From Rhodocyclaceae bacterium (GTDB lineage Bacteria > Pseudomonadota > Gammaproteobacteria > Burkholderiales > Rhodocyclaceae): a stretch of 64,000 nucleotides of DNA. The notes under the pieces are model-generated. The model was not told where the DNA came from and made no database searches. It saw only the letters and a list, made by a program, of their open reading frames with translations. Position numbers and translations under genes: made by a program. Every line of letters begins with the position of its first letter. Positions within the stretch are counted from its first letter, which is position 1. The DNA lies in NCBI GenBank assembly GCA_023150275.1, contig JAKLLG010000003.1, positions 62,001-126,000 of the forward strand, written 5' to 3'. This document shows positions 1 to 8,626 of the stretch, piece after piece.

Positions 1-987
1 GATCTGCTGGATCTTGCGCTCGCAGCCACGAGCTTCCTCGACCATGCCGCGCACGGAATCGCACAGGCGCTCGATGGTGCGCGAGGTAAAGCGGATGTAG
101 AGCAGTTCCTCGGAGATCTGTTGCTGCAGCTTGAGGTAGGTCTTGTCCTGCGAGCCCTTTTTGACGAGAGCGCTGTGCGCCTTTGCAAAAAGCTGCTTGA
201 TGACGGCGAAACGCTCGAGTGCCTCGGTTTTCAGCTGAAGCAGCGAAGCGGATGCGGCGCCGCCGCCGTCTTCGCCATCGTCCTCTTCTTCTTCGTCTTC
301 CTCGGCCTCGATCTCCGCATCCTCGTCGGCGGCAAGTTCTTCCTCCTCGACCGCGTTCGGGTCGATGAGGCCGTCGATCAGTTCATCGATGCGCATCTCG
401 TCGCGCTCGATCTTGGCTGCGGCATCGAGAATTTCGGCGATGGTCGTCGGGCAGGCCGAGATCGCCTGGATCATGTGCTTGAGGCCGTCCTCGATGCGCT
501 TGGCGATCTCGATCTCGCCCTCGCGCGTGAGCAGTTCGACCGAGCCCATTTCACGCATGTACATGCGTACCGGGTCGGTGGTGCGGCCAAATTCAGAATC
601 GACGGTGGAGAGTGCCTGTTCAGCCTCTTCCTCGACCTCCTCGTCGTCAGCGACGGTCGGCGCTGCGTCGGACATCAGCAGATCTTCCGCGGCAGGCGCC
701 TCGTCGAAGACCTGGATGCCCATGTCGTTGAAGGTGGTGATGATCGATTCGATCTGCTCGGCGTCGACGACGTCATCGGGCAGGTGGTCGTTGATCTCGG
801 CGTAGGTCAGGTAGCCGCGCTCCTTGCCGAGCTTGATCAGGTTTTTCAGGCGCGTCTTGCGCGTCTCGACGTCTACCGGCGACAGATTGCCGGCTTGGGC
901 GAGCAGTTCGGCAGCAGCCTTTTCCTTGGCTTTCGAGGATTTTGGCTTGGCGGCGGGGGCGGGGGTTTTGGCTTTTGTGTTGGCCAT
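1..987 (-). CDS. rpoD: RNA polymerase primary sigma factor RpoD (sigma-70), N-terminal part
   Basis: This is the primary sigma factor that directs RNA polymerase to housekeeping promoters. The 329 codons from the ATG at 987 stay open to base 1, so the 3' half (regions 2-4) lies outside the window. Seen: an Ala/Lys-rich N-terminus, a region 1.1-like segment (KERGYLTYAEINDHLP), region 1.2 (DPVRMYMREMGSVELLTREGEIEIAKRIE is the conserved stretch, of which DPVRMYMREMG is diagnostic), then the very acidic non-conserved insert of proteobacterial RpoD (runs of Glu/Asp). It is the last gene of rpsU-yqeY-dnaG-rpoD on this strand, 94 bases after dnaG, and has its own putative promoter in that gap. Identification is secure; only the C-terminus is unseen. 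Confidence 0.97.
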   Translation of the reverse strand, partial: MANTKAKTPAPAAKPKSSKAKEKAAAELLAQAGNLSPVDVETRKTRLKNLIKLGKERGYLTYAEINDHLPDDVVDAEQIESIITTFNDMGIQVFDEAPAAEDLLMSDAAPTVADDEEVEEEAEQALSTVDSEFGRTTDPVRMYMREMGSVELLTREGEIEIAKRIEDGLKHMIQAISACPTTIAEILDAAAKIERDEMRIDELIDGLIDPNAVEEEELAADEDAEIEAEEDEEEEDDGEDGGGAASASLLQLKTEALERFAVIKQLFAKAHSALVKKGSQDKTYLKLQQQISEELLYIRFTSRTIERLCDSVRGMVEEARGCERKIQQI

Positions 988-1064
988 GTCCGATCGTTCC
1001 TGTTCCGTTCCCGATCCGGGTGAATGCCCGGGGCGGAATTGATGACGGGTTGGAAAAACTCCAA

Positions 1065-1073
1065 ATTATATCA
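1065..1073 (-). promoter_or_regulatory. Extended -10 promoter of rpoD
   Basis: On the minus strand the dnaG-rpoD gap contains TGATATAAT, a perfect extended -10 (TGnTATAAT), with no good -35 box. Transcription would start near 1058, about 70 bases before the rpoD start. A short inverted repeat (TTGGA/TCCAA, 1050-1064) lies over the start site. It would allow rpoD expression apart from rpsU-dnaG, as in other proteobacteria. Prediction from sequence only. Confidence 0.55.
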
Positions 1074-1081
1074 CAACTTAG

Positions 1082-2860
1082 CTAACTTTCCTGGCCCTGA
1101 CCAGCGGCTCGGCCGCGTGTCGAAAGCAGTGCTACATAACGCGCCTTCTCGTCCGCGGACAGGCCGGCGACGCCAAGGGCGCGCGCTTTTGCTTTCAAAA
1201 CCTCGATTTCGTCCGTCTGTGCGTCACGGGCGAATTTGGCGAGGGTACCGGCAAATTCGGCTTCGATCTCGTCTTCGGCGAAGGGTTCGTGCATCAGGTC
1301 GGAAGCCGCTGCACGCAACTGTGCGTCGTCCTCCTCGCCGCCGGCGAGGCGCAGGCGTTCAAGCAGTGCGGCGTAGGCGGGGATGCCGTCATCGCCTTCT
1401 GCGGCGTCGCGTACGGCGTCGGCAAGCCGGCGCAGGGTGCGCGTTTCCGCGTGATCGGGCGGCAGCGCCTCCAGTGGAAGGCGCAGCGCGAGTTCCGGGT
1501 TCTGCAATACCAGCCGGATCAGTTTCTTCATGAAGGTGGCTGCCGGCGACTGACGTGGCGCTCGCGCCGGCGCCGCGCGGGCGATTGCGCGCAGATCGCA
1601 CAGGCGCTCGACCTCGGCCTGTGAGAAGCCGCTGATTTCGGCCAGGCGTTTGACGATCTGCAGGCGCAACAGTGCCGACTGCAGCTTGTGCAGCAGTGGC
1701 TTGGCATCGGCGACGAGCTTGGCCTTGCCCTCGGCGCTGGTCAGGTCGCACTGGCGCCCTAGTTCGCGCAGCAGGAAGTCCGAAAGCGGCGTTGCCTGCG
1801 CCACGGTGCGGTTGAAGGCCTCTTTGCCGAACTCGCGTACGTAGCTGTCCGGATCGTGCGTTTCGGGCAGGAAGACGAAGCCAATTGTCTTTTGCTCGGG
1901 CAGCGCTTCCAGCGAATTCTCGAGTGCGCGCCAGGCGGCCTTGCGACCGGCGTTGTCGCCGTCGAAGCAGAACACGATACGGTCGACCTGGCGCAGCAGT
2001 TTCTGCACGTGCGTCGCCGTGGTTGCCGTGCCGAGTGTGGCGACGGCATTGCCGACGCCGTGCTGGGCGAGCGCGATGACGTCCATGTAGCCTTCGACGA
2101 CGATGGCGGTGTCGGTCTCGCGCAGCGCGGCTCGCGCCTGCGGCAGGCCGAACAGCTCGCGCCCCTTCTCGAACAGCGGCGTTTCCGGCGAGTTCAGGTA
2201 CTTCGGTTCGCCAGGGCCGATGATGCGGCCGCCGAAGGCGATCACCTCGCCCTTCGGGTTGATGATCGGGATCATCACACGGTCGCGGAAATAGTCGTAG
2301 CGGCGGCCGTCATCGCCGACCTTGAGCAGGCCGGCTGCCGTCAGGCGCGGGTCGTTGTAGTCGAGCGGCGATTCGCGCAGGCCGTTCGGCGGCGCGTAGC
2401 CCATGCCGAAGCGTGCTGCGATCTCGCCGGTGAGGCCGCGCTGCTTGAGATAGTCGATGGCCTTTGGCGACGCCTTCAGTTGCTCGCGGTAGTACTGCGC
2501 CGCCTGTGCCATGGTTTCGACCAGATCGGCAATGCGCGGCCCCTCCTGTGGTGCGCGGCGGCGACCTTCTTCTTCCGGCACCTGCAGACCGGCGCGGCCG
2601 GCGAGGTCCTTCACGGCGTCGATGAAACCCATGCCGGCGTACTCCATCATGAAGCCGATGGCGGTGCCGTGCGCGCCACAGCCAAAGCAGTGATAGAACT
2701 GCTTGGTCGGACTGACGGTGAAGGAGGGCGACTTCTCGTTGTGGAAGGGACAGCAGGCGGCATAGTTGGCGCCTGCCTTCTTCAGCGGTACGTGCGCATC
2801 GATCAGGTCGACGATGTCGACCCGATGCAGCAGGTCCTGAATGAAGGATTCAGGAATCAT
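1082..2860 (-). CDS. dnaG: DNA primase DnaG
   Basis: Synthesises RNA primers for Okazaki fragments and binds the replicative helicase DnaB through its C-terminus. The 592 residues are normal for the family. The N-terminal CHC2 zinc finger shows Cys37-x2-His40 and Cys58-x2-Cys61 (ACCPFHNEKSPSF, CFGCG). The RNAP core and TOPRIM domain follow, with the catalytic glutamate in VVEGYMDVIAL and the acidic DGDNAGRKAA motif. The C-terminal 130 residues match the DnaB-binding region in position and helical character. It starts 18 bases after yqeY and precedes rpoD, the classic macromolecular synthesis operon. Confidence 0.98.
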   Translation of the reverse strand: MIPESFIQDLLHRVDIVDLIDAHVPLKKAGANYAACCPFHNEKSPSFTVSPTKQFYHCFGCGAHGTAIGFMMEYAGMGFIDAVKDLAGRAGLQVPEEEGRRRAPQEGPRIADLVETMAQAAQYYREQLKASPKAIDYLKQRGLTGEIAARFGMGYAPPNGLRESPLDYNDPRLTAAGLLKVGDDGRRYDYFRDRVMIPIINPKGEVIAFGGRIIGPGEPKYLNSPETPLFEKGRELFGLPQARAALRETDTAIVVEGYMDVIALAQHGVGNAVATLGTATTATHVQKLLRQVDRIVFCFDGDNAGRKAAWRALENSLEALPEQKTIGFVFLPETHDPDSYVREFGKEAFNRTVAQATPLSDFLLRELGRQCDLTSAEGKAKLVADAKPLLHKLQSALLRLQIVKRLAEISGFSQAEVERLCDLRAIARAAPARAPRQSPAATFMKKLIRLVLQNPELALRLPLEALPPDHAETRTLRRLADAVRDAAEGDDGIPAYAALLERLRLAGGEEDDAQLRAAASDLMHEPFAEDEIEAEFAGTLAKFARDAQTDEIEVLKAKARALGVAGLSADEKARYVALLSTRGRAAGQGQES

Positions 2861-2878
2861 TGCTTGCTGTGTTGCCGA

Positions 2879-3325
2879 TCAGCGGGTGAGTGCCGCTTTG
2901 ACCTGCTTCGAGACTTCGCCCATGTCGGCGCGGCCGGCAAGCTTGGCCTTGACCACGCCCATGACCTTGCCCATGTCGGCCGGGCCGGCAGCACCAGTGG
3001 CCGCAACGGCCGCAGCGACCTCGGCGGCGATTTCCGCAACCGACATCTGCGCCGGCATGTAGCCCGCGAGCAGCTCGGCTTCGGCGCGCTCGGCGGCGGC
3101 GAGATCATCGCGCTTCGCGGCCTCGTACTGCGTGATGCTGTCCTTGCGCTGCTTGAGGAGCTTCTCGACGACGGCGAGCACCCCGGCGTCGTCGAGTTCG
3201 ATGCGCTCGTCGACTTCCTTCTGCTTGATCGCGGCGAGCAGCAGGCGGATGGCGCCGAGCTTCGCCGTTTCCTTGGCGCGCATGGCGGCCTTCATGTCCT
3301 CGGTGATGCGTTCCTTGAGCGTCAT
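2879..3325 (-). CDS. yqeY: GatB/YqeY domain protein
   Basis: A 148-residue helical protein of the YqeY family, which resembles the C-terminal tRNA-binding domain of GatB. Its cellular role is not settled. The start MTLKERI at 3325 is chosen over the in-frame start at 3349 because GAGGGG lies at the right distance upstream and homologues begin here. The conserved features are a helical N-terminus (MKAAMRAKETAKLGAIRLL), the central AERAEAELLAGYMPAQMS and the C-terminal ADMGKVMGVVKAKLAGRADM repeat. It sits between rpsU and dnaG, its usual place in beta- and gammaproteobacteria. Confidence 0.93.
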   Translation of the reverse strand: MTLKERITEDMKAAMRAKETAKLGAIRLLLAAIKQKEVDERIELDDAGVLAVVEKLLKQRKDSITQYEAAKRDDLAAAERAEAELLAGYMPAQMSVAEIAAEVAAAVAATGAAGPADMGKVMGVVKAKLAGRADMGEVSKQVKAALTR

Positions 3326-3346
3326 TGTCTCGGTCCCCTCAAACGT

Positions 3347-3376
3347 CAAAAGCCGTCCACCTTGTGATGGACGGCT
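3347..3376 (-). terminator. Hairpin after rpsU
   Basis: A perfect 9-bp stem (AGCCGTCCA/TGGACGGCT) with an 8-base loop, followed on the minus strand by TTTTGACG. It lies between rpsU and yqeY, so it probably works as an attenuator that lets rpsU be expressed more strongly than yqeY-dnaG-rpoD, as known for this operon in E. coli. A second weaker stem (GCGCCAG/CTGGCGC, 3406-3427) lies just before it. Confidence 0.7.
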
Positions 3377-3483
3377 CCAGGCTTTCGCTGCGTCGGAAAA
3401 CTACGGCGCCAGGATTGGAACTGGCGCGATGTGAAGCAGTGTTGCGAGTCTTGCGTTGCTACGACTGCTGCGGCCGGAGCCGC

Positions 3484-3696
3484 TTAGTACATCTTCGGCG
3501 GCAGGGTCTGGCTGCGGATGCGCTTGTGGTGGCGCTTCACGGCGGCGGCGAGCTTGCGCTTGCGCTCGGCGGTGGGCTTCTCGTAGAACTCGCGTGCGCG
3601 GAGCTCGGTCAGCAGGCCGGTTTTTTCGACAGTGCGCTTGAAGCGGCGGATGGCAACTTCAAACGGCTCGTTTTCCTTGACGCGAATGCTGGGCAT
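3484..3696 (-). CDS. rpsU: 30S ribosomal protein S21
   Basis: Small basic 70-residue ribosomal protein of the 30S platform, near the 16S rRNA 3' end and active in initiation. The sequence [19 protein letters not shown] followed by a Lys/Arg-rich C-terminus ([15 protein letters not shown]) is diagnostic. The start at 3696 is the family start; the longer open frame to 3840 runs through the promoter. First gene of rpsU-yqeY-dnaG-rpoD, divergent from tsaD. Confidence 0.98.
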   Translation of the reverse strand: MPSIRVKENEPFEVAIRRFKRTVEKTGLLTELRAREFYEKPTAERKRKLAAAVKRHHKRIRSQTLPPKMY

Positions 3697-3757
3697 TGAA
3701 TTCAGTCCAATCAGAAAGAGGTTGGCAAATACGGTTGGAGAAATCGGAAAGACCGCG

Positions 3758-3787
3758 ATTATAAACAGAGAGTCAAGCTTTTTCCAA
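3758..3787 (-). promoter_or_regulatory. rpsU operon promoter
   Basis: On the minus strand a perfect TATAAT (3758-3763) lies 18 bases from TTGGAA (3782-3787), a 4/6 match to the sigma-70 -35 box. Transcription would begin near 3750 and give a leader of about 55 bases to rpsU. Predicted from sequence. Confidence 0.65.
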
Positions 3788-3809
3788 GTCCACCGCGCTT
3801 TGATCGGGG

Positions 3810-3815
3810 TAGAAT
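3810..3815 (+). promoter_or_regulatory. Putative -10 box of tsaD
   Basis: TAGAAT ends 8 bases before the tsaD ATG, so a start site at the normal distance would fall at or next to the start codon and give a leaderless or nearly leaderless mRNA. No convincing -35 box is seen. There is also no Shine-Dalgarno sequence before this ATG. Confidence 0.4.
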
Positions 3816-3823
3816 CGCCGCCC

Positions 3824-4840
3824 ATGCTGATCCTGGGCATCGAATCCTCCTGCGACGAAACCGGTGTTGCGCTCTACGATCAGGAGCGCGGCCTGCTCGC
3901 GCATGCCCTGCATTCGCAAGTGGCCATGCACCGCGATTACGGCGGCGTTGTTCCCGAACTCGCCTCGCGCGACCATGTCCGGCGCCTCGTTCCATTGTTG
4001 CGAAAGGCCTTGGCGGAGAGCGGGCGCTCGCTATGCGAGGTGGGCGCGATCGCCTACACACAGGGGCCAGGACTCGCTGGCGCGCTGCTTGTCGGCGCGG
4101 CTTTCGCGGAGGCGCTGGCTGCATCGCTCGGTGTCCCGACGGTGCCGGTGCACCATCTTGAAGGTCACCTGCTGTCGCCATTGCTATCTGCCCGCCCCCC
4201 GCGGTTCCCGTTCGTCGCGCTGCTGGTTTCCGGCGGACACACGCAGTTGATGCGCGTGTCCGGCGTCGGCGATTACGAATTGCTGGGCGAGACCCTCGAC
4301 GATGCGGCCGGCGAAGCCTTCGACAAGACGGCGAAGCTGCTTGGCCTGGGGTATCCCGGCGGTCCGGCGCTGTCGGCCCTGGCCGAGCGCGGCAAGCCCG
4401 AGGCGGTGAAGCTGCCGCGGCCGATGCTCAATTCGGGCGATCTGATGTTCAGTTTCTCGGGGCTGAAAACCGCCGTTCTGACCCGGGTGCGCGAGCCGGT
4501 GCCCGACGCGCAGGGTTGCGCCGACATCGCGCGCGGCTTTCAGGATGCGATCGTCGAGGTGCTGGTGAAGAAATCCTTCGCTGCGTTGAAGGCGAGCGGG
4601 TTGAAGCAGTTGGTGGTCGCGGGCGGCGTCGGTGCCAACCGGGAGTTACGCCGCCGACTCGACGCTGGCGCCGAGCGCCGGGGGATTACGGTCTATTACC
4701 CCGAATTCGAGTTCTGCACCGACAACGGCGCGATGATCGCGCTTGCCGGTGCCTTGCGGCTTGAGTCCGGGGCGGTCCCGAAAACCGCTGGTGCATTCGC
4801 TGTACGGCCCCGCTGGCCGCTCGCAGAAGTTTCCGGTTAG
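3824..4840 (+). CDS. tsaD: tRNA N6-adenosine threonylcarbamoyltransferase TsaD
   Basis: Transfers the threonylcarbamoyl group to A37 of ANN-decoding tRNAs (t6A), acting with TsaB, TsaC and TsaE in the cytoplasm. The start [17 protein letters not shown] is the family start, giving 338 residues, a normal length; the open frame upstream to 3632 overlaps rpsU and is not used. The ASKHA-fold metal site HHLEGH (His111, His115) and the nucleotide-binding SGGHTQL and [11 protein letters not shown] segments are all present. Its stop overlaps the convergent plsY stop by three bases. Placement next to rpsU is conserved in proteobacteria. Confidence 0.97.
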   Translation: MLILGIESSCDETGVALYDQERGLLAHALHSQVAMHRDYGGVVPELASRDHVRRLVPLLRKALAESGRSLCEVGAIAYTQGPGLAGALLVGAAFAEALAASLGVPTVPVHHLEGHLLSPLLSARPPRFPFVALLVSGGHTQLMRVSGVGDYELLGETLDDAAGEAFDKTAKLLGLGYPGGPALSALAERGKPEAVKLPRPMLNSGDLMFSFSGLKTAVLTRVREPVPDAQGCADIARGFQDAIVEVLVKKSFAALKASGLKQLVVAGGVGANRELRRRLDAGAERRGITVYYPEFEFCTDNGAMIALAGALRLESGAVPKTAGAFAVRPRWPLAEVSG

Positions 4841-5451
4841 CGCTTGCCTTTCTTTCCGGCACCGAGTTTGGGCTCGCTGCCGGCAAGCAGCCGTTGCAGG
4901 TTGCCCCAGTGTTTGGCGACCAGCGCCATCGACATGACGCCAACCGCGACGGTTGCTCCACCGCCGCCCCACATCATCGCCGCGATCAGTGGTGCCGCGA
5001 CGGCTGCAATCAGCGCACCGAGAGAGGAGTAGCGCGATACGACCACGGTCAGGATCCACACCGCGAGCGTGCCCACGCCGAGCAGCCAGTCGAGCGCGAG
5101 CAGAACGCCGGCCGCGGTGGCCACGCCCTTGCCGCCCTTGAACTTGAGGAAGACCGGGAACAGGTGTCCGAAGAAGACGGCCAGCGCGACGAGTCCGACG
5201 AGCGCATCGGAAAGGCCGAACCTGACTGCCAGAAAAACCGCCAGCCAGCCCTTGGCGCCATCGCCGATCAGCGTCAGCAGCGCGGCCTTCTTGTTGCCGC
5301 TGCGCAGCACGTTGGTGGCACCAGGGTTGCCGGAGCCATAGCTGCGCGGGTCGGCCAGGCCGAAGACCCGGCTGCTGACGACGGCGAACGGAATCGAGCC
5401 AAGGAGGTAGGCGCCGAGCAGGGCGCCGGGGACGAGCAGGGAACTATCCAT
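4837..5451 (-). CDS. plsY: Glycerol-3-phosphate acyltransferase PlsY
   Basis: Inner-membrane enzyme that acylates glycerol-3-phosphate with acyl-phosphate, the first step of phospholipid synthesis. The 204 residues from MDSSLLVP have the expected hydrophobic helices and the conserved cytoplasmic motifs: LGSIPFAVV near the start, [14 protein letters not shown], and [14 protein letters not shown]. The basic tail (AGKKGKR) is typical. The start at 5451 is preferred over the open frame to 5487, because residue 1 then lies directly before the first membrane helix. Divergent from folB, convergent with tsaD. Confidence 0.96.
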   Translation of the reverse strand: MDSSLLVPGALLGAYLLGSIPFAVVSSRVFGLADPRSYGSGNPGATNVLRSGNKKAALLTLIGDGAKGWLAVFLAVRFGLSDALVGLVALAVFFGHLFPVFLKFKGGKGVATAAGVLLALDWLLGVGTLAVWILTVVVSRYSSLGALIAAVAAPLIAAMMWGGGGATVAVGVMSMALVAKHWGNLQRLLAGSEPKLGAGKKGKR

Positions 5452-5513
5452 GAGGCGGGGGGCGGTACGGCGGTACCAGCGGTACAATGCGATGCCGAAT
5501 TCTACACTGCCCC

Positions 5514-5867
5514 ATGGACATCATTTTCATCGAGGATCTGCGCGTCGATACCCTGATCGGTATCTACCCGCGTGAAAAAGCGGTGCCGCAGACGATTGAG
5601 ATCAGTCTGCGCATCGGTACGTCGACCGCCTCCGCCGGCGCTTCCGACGATATCGACGACACCATCGACTATGCCGTCGTTGCCGAGCGCCTGCGTGCGG
5701 AACTCGGTGCGCGTCACTTCAATCTGCTGGAAAAACTCGCCGAATATGTGGCGACGCTGCTGCTTGAGGATTTCGGGGCGCAATGGGTGCGGGTATCGGT
5801 GTCCAAGCTCGGCATGATGCGCGGCGTGCGTCGCGTCGGCGTCGTTATCGAACGCGGCGCATCGTAA
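5514..5867 (+). CDS. folB: Dihydroneopterin aldolase FolB
   Basis: Folate biosynthesis enzyme that converts 7,8-dihydroneopterin to 6-hydroxymethyl-dihydropterin and glycolaldehyde. It is 117 residues, the normal size, beginning MDIIFIEDLRVDTLIGIYP. Conserved features include the substrate-binding glutamate region (FNLLEKLAEYVA) and the C-terminal VRVSVSKLGMMRG. The start at 5514 is the family start; the nine extra codons upstream lie in the promoter region, which holds TACAAT (5483-5488) and TACACT (5503-5508). Divergent from plsY. Confidence 0.95.
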   Translation: MDIIFIEDLRVDTLIGIYPREKAVPQTIEISLRIGTSTASAGASDDIDDTIDYAVVAERLRAELGARHFNLLEKLAEYVATLLLEDFGAQWVRVSVSKLGMMRGVRRVGVVIERGAS

Positions 5868-5882
5868 GCCCGGCCGGCGCAC

Positions 5883-5931
5883 AGCGCTTGTGAAGAATTC
5901 GTAGCGCGCAGTAGATTTATTCGCAAGCGCT
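5883..5931. repeat. Short copy of a dispersed inverted-repeat element
   Basis: A 49-base inverted repeat between folB and ybaK, with outer arms AGCGCTTG and CAAGCGCT. Its left half (GCTTGTGAAGAATTCGTAGC) matches the reverse complement of the right end of the 139-bp element at 56702-56840. Its right half, read on the other strand (GCTTGCGAATAAATCTACTG), matches the left end of that element. It therefore looks like the same element inverted and lacking its centre. Confidence 0.6.
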
Positions 5932-6422
5932 CAGTCCCGGAGCGCGACTTCCACTACCTTGGGCTGCAGCACGCGCAGGATGTCGTGTGGATGCACGCCG
6001 ACGAGGAAACCGCGGCGTCCGCCATTGATGTAGATCAGCGGCAGGTCGAGAATGCTCTTTTCGATGTGCACCGGCATCTGCTTCCTGGTGCCGAACGGGC
6101 TGGTGCCGCCCACGAGGTAGCCGGTGTGGCGATTGGCGACCTCCGGCTTGCACGGCTCGACCTTCTTGCAGCCGATCTGCCGCGCCAGTTCCTTCGTCGA
6201 TACCTTGCAGTCGCCGTGCATCAGCACGATCAGTGGCTTGCCGCTGTCGTCCTCCATCACCAGCGTCTTCACGACGGCGTGCTCATCGACATTCAACTCG
6301 CGGGCGGAAACCCGCGTTCCGCCATGCTCCTCATAGGCGTAAAGGTGATTTGAATGGGCGATGCCGTGCGTGCGCAGGAAGCGTGTTGCTTGCGTCTCGG
6401 GGGCTTGGCTGTCGTTCTTCAT
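5931..6422 (-). CDS. ybaK: Cys-tRNA(Pro)/Cys-tRNA(Cys) deacylase YbaK
   Basis: Trans-editing hydrolase of the YbaK/EbsC family that removes cysteine mischarged onto tRNA(Pro). The start MKNDSQAPETQATRFL (6422) gives 163 residues, the usual size; the longer open frame overlaps the kinase gene. Family features seen: HSNHLYAYEEHGG, the conserved ELNVDEHAVVKTLVMED, the catalytic-lysine KTLV segment, and the substrate-loop GGTSPFGTRKQMPV. It starts just downstream of the histidine kinase on the same strand, 11 bases away, so it may be co-transcribed with it. Confidence 0.93.
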   Translation of the reverse strand: MKNDSQAPETQATRFLRTHGIAHSNHLYAYEEHGGTRVSARELNVDEHAVVKTLVMEDDSGKPLIVLMHGDCKVSTKELARQIGCKKVEPCKPEVANRHTGYLVGGTSPFGTRKQMPVHIEKSILDLPLIYINGGRRGFLVGVHPHDILRVLQPKVVEVALRD

Positions 6423-6433
6423 TCTTGCTCTAC

Positions 6434-8524
6434 TCAATGCAGGCTGCGCAGGAGCGCGCGCAGCCGGGCGGGTTTGACCGGTTCCCGCAGATGATACGCT
6501 CCCAGCTCCGGCATCGCGCAATCCTCACCAGTGATGACCACGCCGGGATATTGGCGCAACAGGGACTGGCTCTCCGCCGACAGTGCGCAGCTGCCCGTGT
6601 GCAGCAGCACCGGGATGCCGCGCTCGACCTCCAGCAGGCGCCAGGCGGCCGTGACATTGTCGGTGGCGATCACCTTGTAGCCCCAGCGTCGGGCACGCTC
6701 TGACAGGCCCTGACTCGCCGCGAGATCGAGTTCGCTCGCCGGTATCAGGATGATGGACGGTATGGCGGCCGCCTCGCTGCCGGCGCTGGCGATGGCCTTG
6801 CCGGTGATGCACGGCAGTGTCATCGAGAAGACGGCACCCTTGCCGACGGCCGAGCGTAGCGTGATGCTGGCGCCGAGCAGTCGCGCGATGCGGTGAGCGA
6901 TGGCGAGGCCGAGGCCGAGTCCGGCGTTGGGGTCGCGCGCCCGGTTCTCGATCTGGAAAAACTCGTCGAAAATTTCACCCTGATGCTCGGCGGCGATCCC
7001 GCGACCATTGTCACGCACTTCGACGCGCACGGCGTTGGCACGCCAGCGAGCGCAGACAAGGGCGGTGCCGCCGGGAGCGAACTTGATGGCGTTGTCGATC
7101 AGGTTGCCGATGAGGCGCAGCAGCAGCGCCGGATCTGTTTCCAGCTGCACGTCACGCGGCCTGAACAACAGGCGCACGCCGGCTTTTTCAGCGGGCGCTG
7201 CATACGTGTCGGCGAGTTGGGAGAAGACGTCCTTGAGCGCGAGGCGCTTGCGTTCCGGGGTGATGTTCGACATGTCGAGGCGCGAGATGTCGAGCAGGCT
7301 GCGCAACTGCTCGGCGATCGAGCGGCTGGCGGATTCGATGCGCTCGACGAGAACGCGCTGCTCCGCGTCCTGCGTCAGGCGCGAGAGATCGGCGAGAAAG
7401 AGCTGCAGCGCGTGCAGCGGCTGGCGCAGATCGTGGCTTGCCGCAGCGAAGAAACGCGATTTTGCGTCTGCCATGCGCAGCGCCTCGTTGCGCCGGTTTT
7501 CCAGTTCGCGGGTCGCCAGTTCGACGCGCTGCCCCAGGCTTTCGTGACTGGCGCGCAGCGCCGCCGTGACCGACGCGAGCTTGCGCAGGTGGTAGCGGAT
7601 CAGGAGACCGGCTGCCAGCAGGGTGAGCAGGGCGAATCCTGCGAGCAGGATGGTCCTGACTGCCTGTTCCCGCCAATCCTGGGTGAGCACGCCGCGCGGT
7701 GTGACACTGACGATGCTGAGGTCGTTGTGTCCGGCAACCGGTTCGGTTGCAAGAACAAAGCGTTTGGTCTGGCGCACGTTGCGATTGGCGTCGAGGGGCA
7801 TGCCCTCCAGTTCGCCATCGCCGAATACCTTGCGGAAGTCGTCGCCGGGTTTTGCCGGCCGGCTCTCTGCCTCGTCCGCGAGAGAGCGGCACAGCGTCAG
7901 GATGCGGCCTTCCGGATTGACGATCGCCGTTTCGAAGTCGCCGTAAGGGCGCGAGGAGCGGCAGAAGGCCTCGAAGTAGGCCGGCTCGATGGCGACGACC
8001 AGTGCACCCTCAAGACGCTCGCGGCCCAGCCGACGCGCCATGGCATAGGTTGGCAGCGCCGAGTTGCGTCCTTTGTATGGGCCGTAACGCGAGCGTTCGG
8101 CGCCAGCGACCAGCGCCTTGAAATAGGGACGGTCCACGATGTTGATTGACGGGGGGCGCTCGGCAAAACTCGTATGCCGCTGGTTGCCGGCAGCGTCGAA
8201 GATGAGCAGGTGACGAACCTGCGGCAGCGCGCGGCTGAGGCGCGATTTAAGCAGCTGATGGCCGGTTTCCGGATCCCAGTACTTCCAGTGGCCACCTTCC
8301 TGAATCACGATGCTCATCTCGTCGAGCAGTATGTCGATACTGTCCAGCGAGCGCGCCACGTGCTCGGCGAACATGCGGTCGTTCTGCTCGATGTGCCGGA
8401 TGTTGAGCGCAATCGCCTTTTCGCGGCCGAAGTAGAGGTCGAAACCCTGTACGCCGGCCAGCACGACGATCGCCAGTGCGGCGATCAGGAGGGCTGAATT
8501 TCCGGACAGGCGGTTGAGCGACAT
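6434..8524 (-). CDS. Membrane sensor histidine kinase with degenerate C-terminal receiver-like domain
   Basis: A 696-residue sensor kinase. Seen: membrane helix at about 10-26, an extracytoplasmic sensor region of about 260 residues (probably Cache-like, with DRPYFKALV), a second helix at about 288-310, a linker coiled coil, a HisKA domain with phosphoacceptor His364 (FFAAASHDLRQPLHAL), and an HATPase domain (NLIDNAIKFAPGG, DNGRGI, GLGLGLAI). The last 110 residues look like a receiver fold, but where the phosphoacceptor Asp is expected there is LLHTGSCALSAES, so it is likely non-phosphorylatable. No response regulator is adjacent. A GTG start at 8581 would add 19 residues; the ATG at 8524 is chosen because the first membrane helix follows it. 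Confidence 0.88.
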   Translation of the reverse strand: MSLNRLSGNSALLIAALAIVVLAGVQGFDLYFGREKAIALNIRHIEQNDRMFAEHVARSLDSIDILLDEMSIVIQEGGHWKYWDPETGHQLLKSRLSRALPQVRHLLIFDAAGNQRHTSFAERPPSINIVDRPYFKALVAGAERSRYGPYKGRNSALPTYAMARRLGRERLEGALVVAIEPAYFEAFCRSSRPYGDFETAIVNPEGRILTLCRSLADEAESRPAKPGDDFRKVFGDGELEGMPLDANRNVRQTKRFVLATEPVAGHNDLSIVSVTPRGVLTQDWREQAVRTILLAGFALLTLLAAGLLIRYHLRKLASVTAALRASHESLGQRVELATRELENRRNEALRMADAKSRFFAAASHDLRQPLHALQLFLADLSRLTQDAEQRVLVERIESASRSIAEQLRSLLDISRLDMSNITPERKRLALKDVFSQLADTYAAPAEKAGVRLLFRPRDVQLETDPALLLRLIGNLIDNAIKFAPGGTALVCARWRANAVRVEVRDNGRGIAAEHQGEIFDEFFQIENRARDPNAGLGLGLAIAHRIARLLGASITLRSAVGKGAVFSMTLPCITGKAIASAGSEAAAIPSIILIPASELDLAASQGLSERARRWGYKVIATDNVTAAWRLLEVERGIPVLLHTGSCALSAESQSLLRQYPGVVITGEDCAMPELGAYHLREPVKPARLRALLRSLH

Positions 8525-8626
8525 GGGTCGATGACGAAAGAATAGGAAGCGAAGAATAGCAGCGGGTTGTCCTTTGTGCACGCTCGCCCGAAGGAAGGCA
8601 TTTCTGCAGCTCTTGCCACGCCGATT

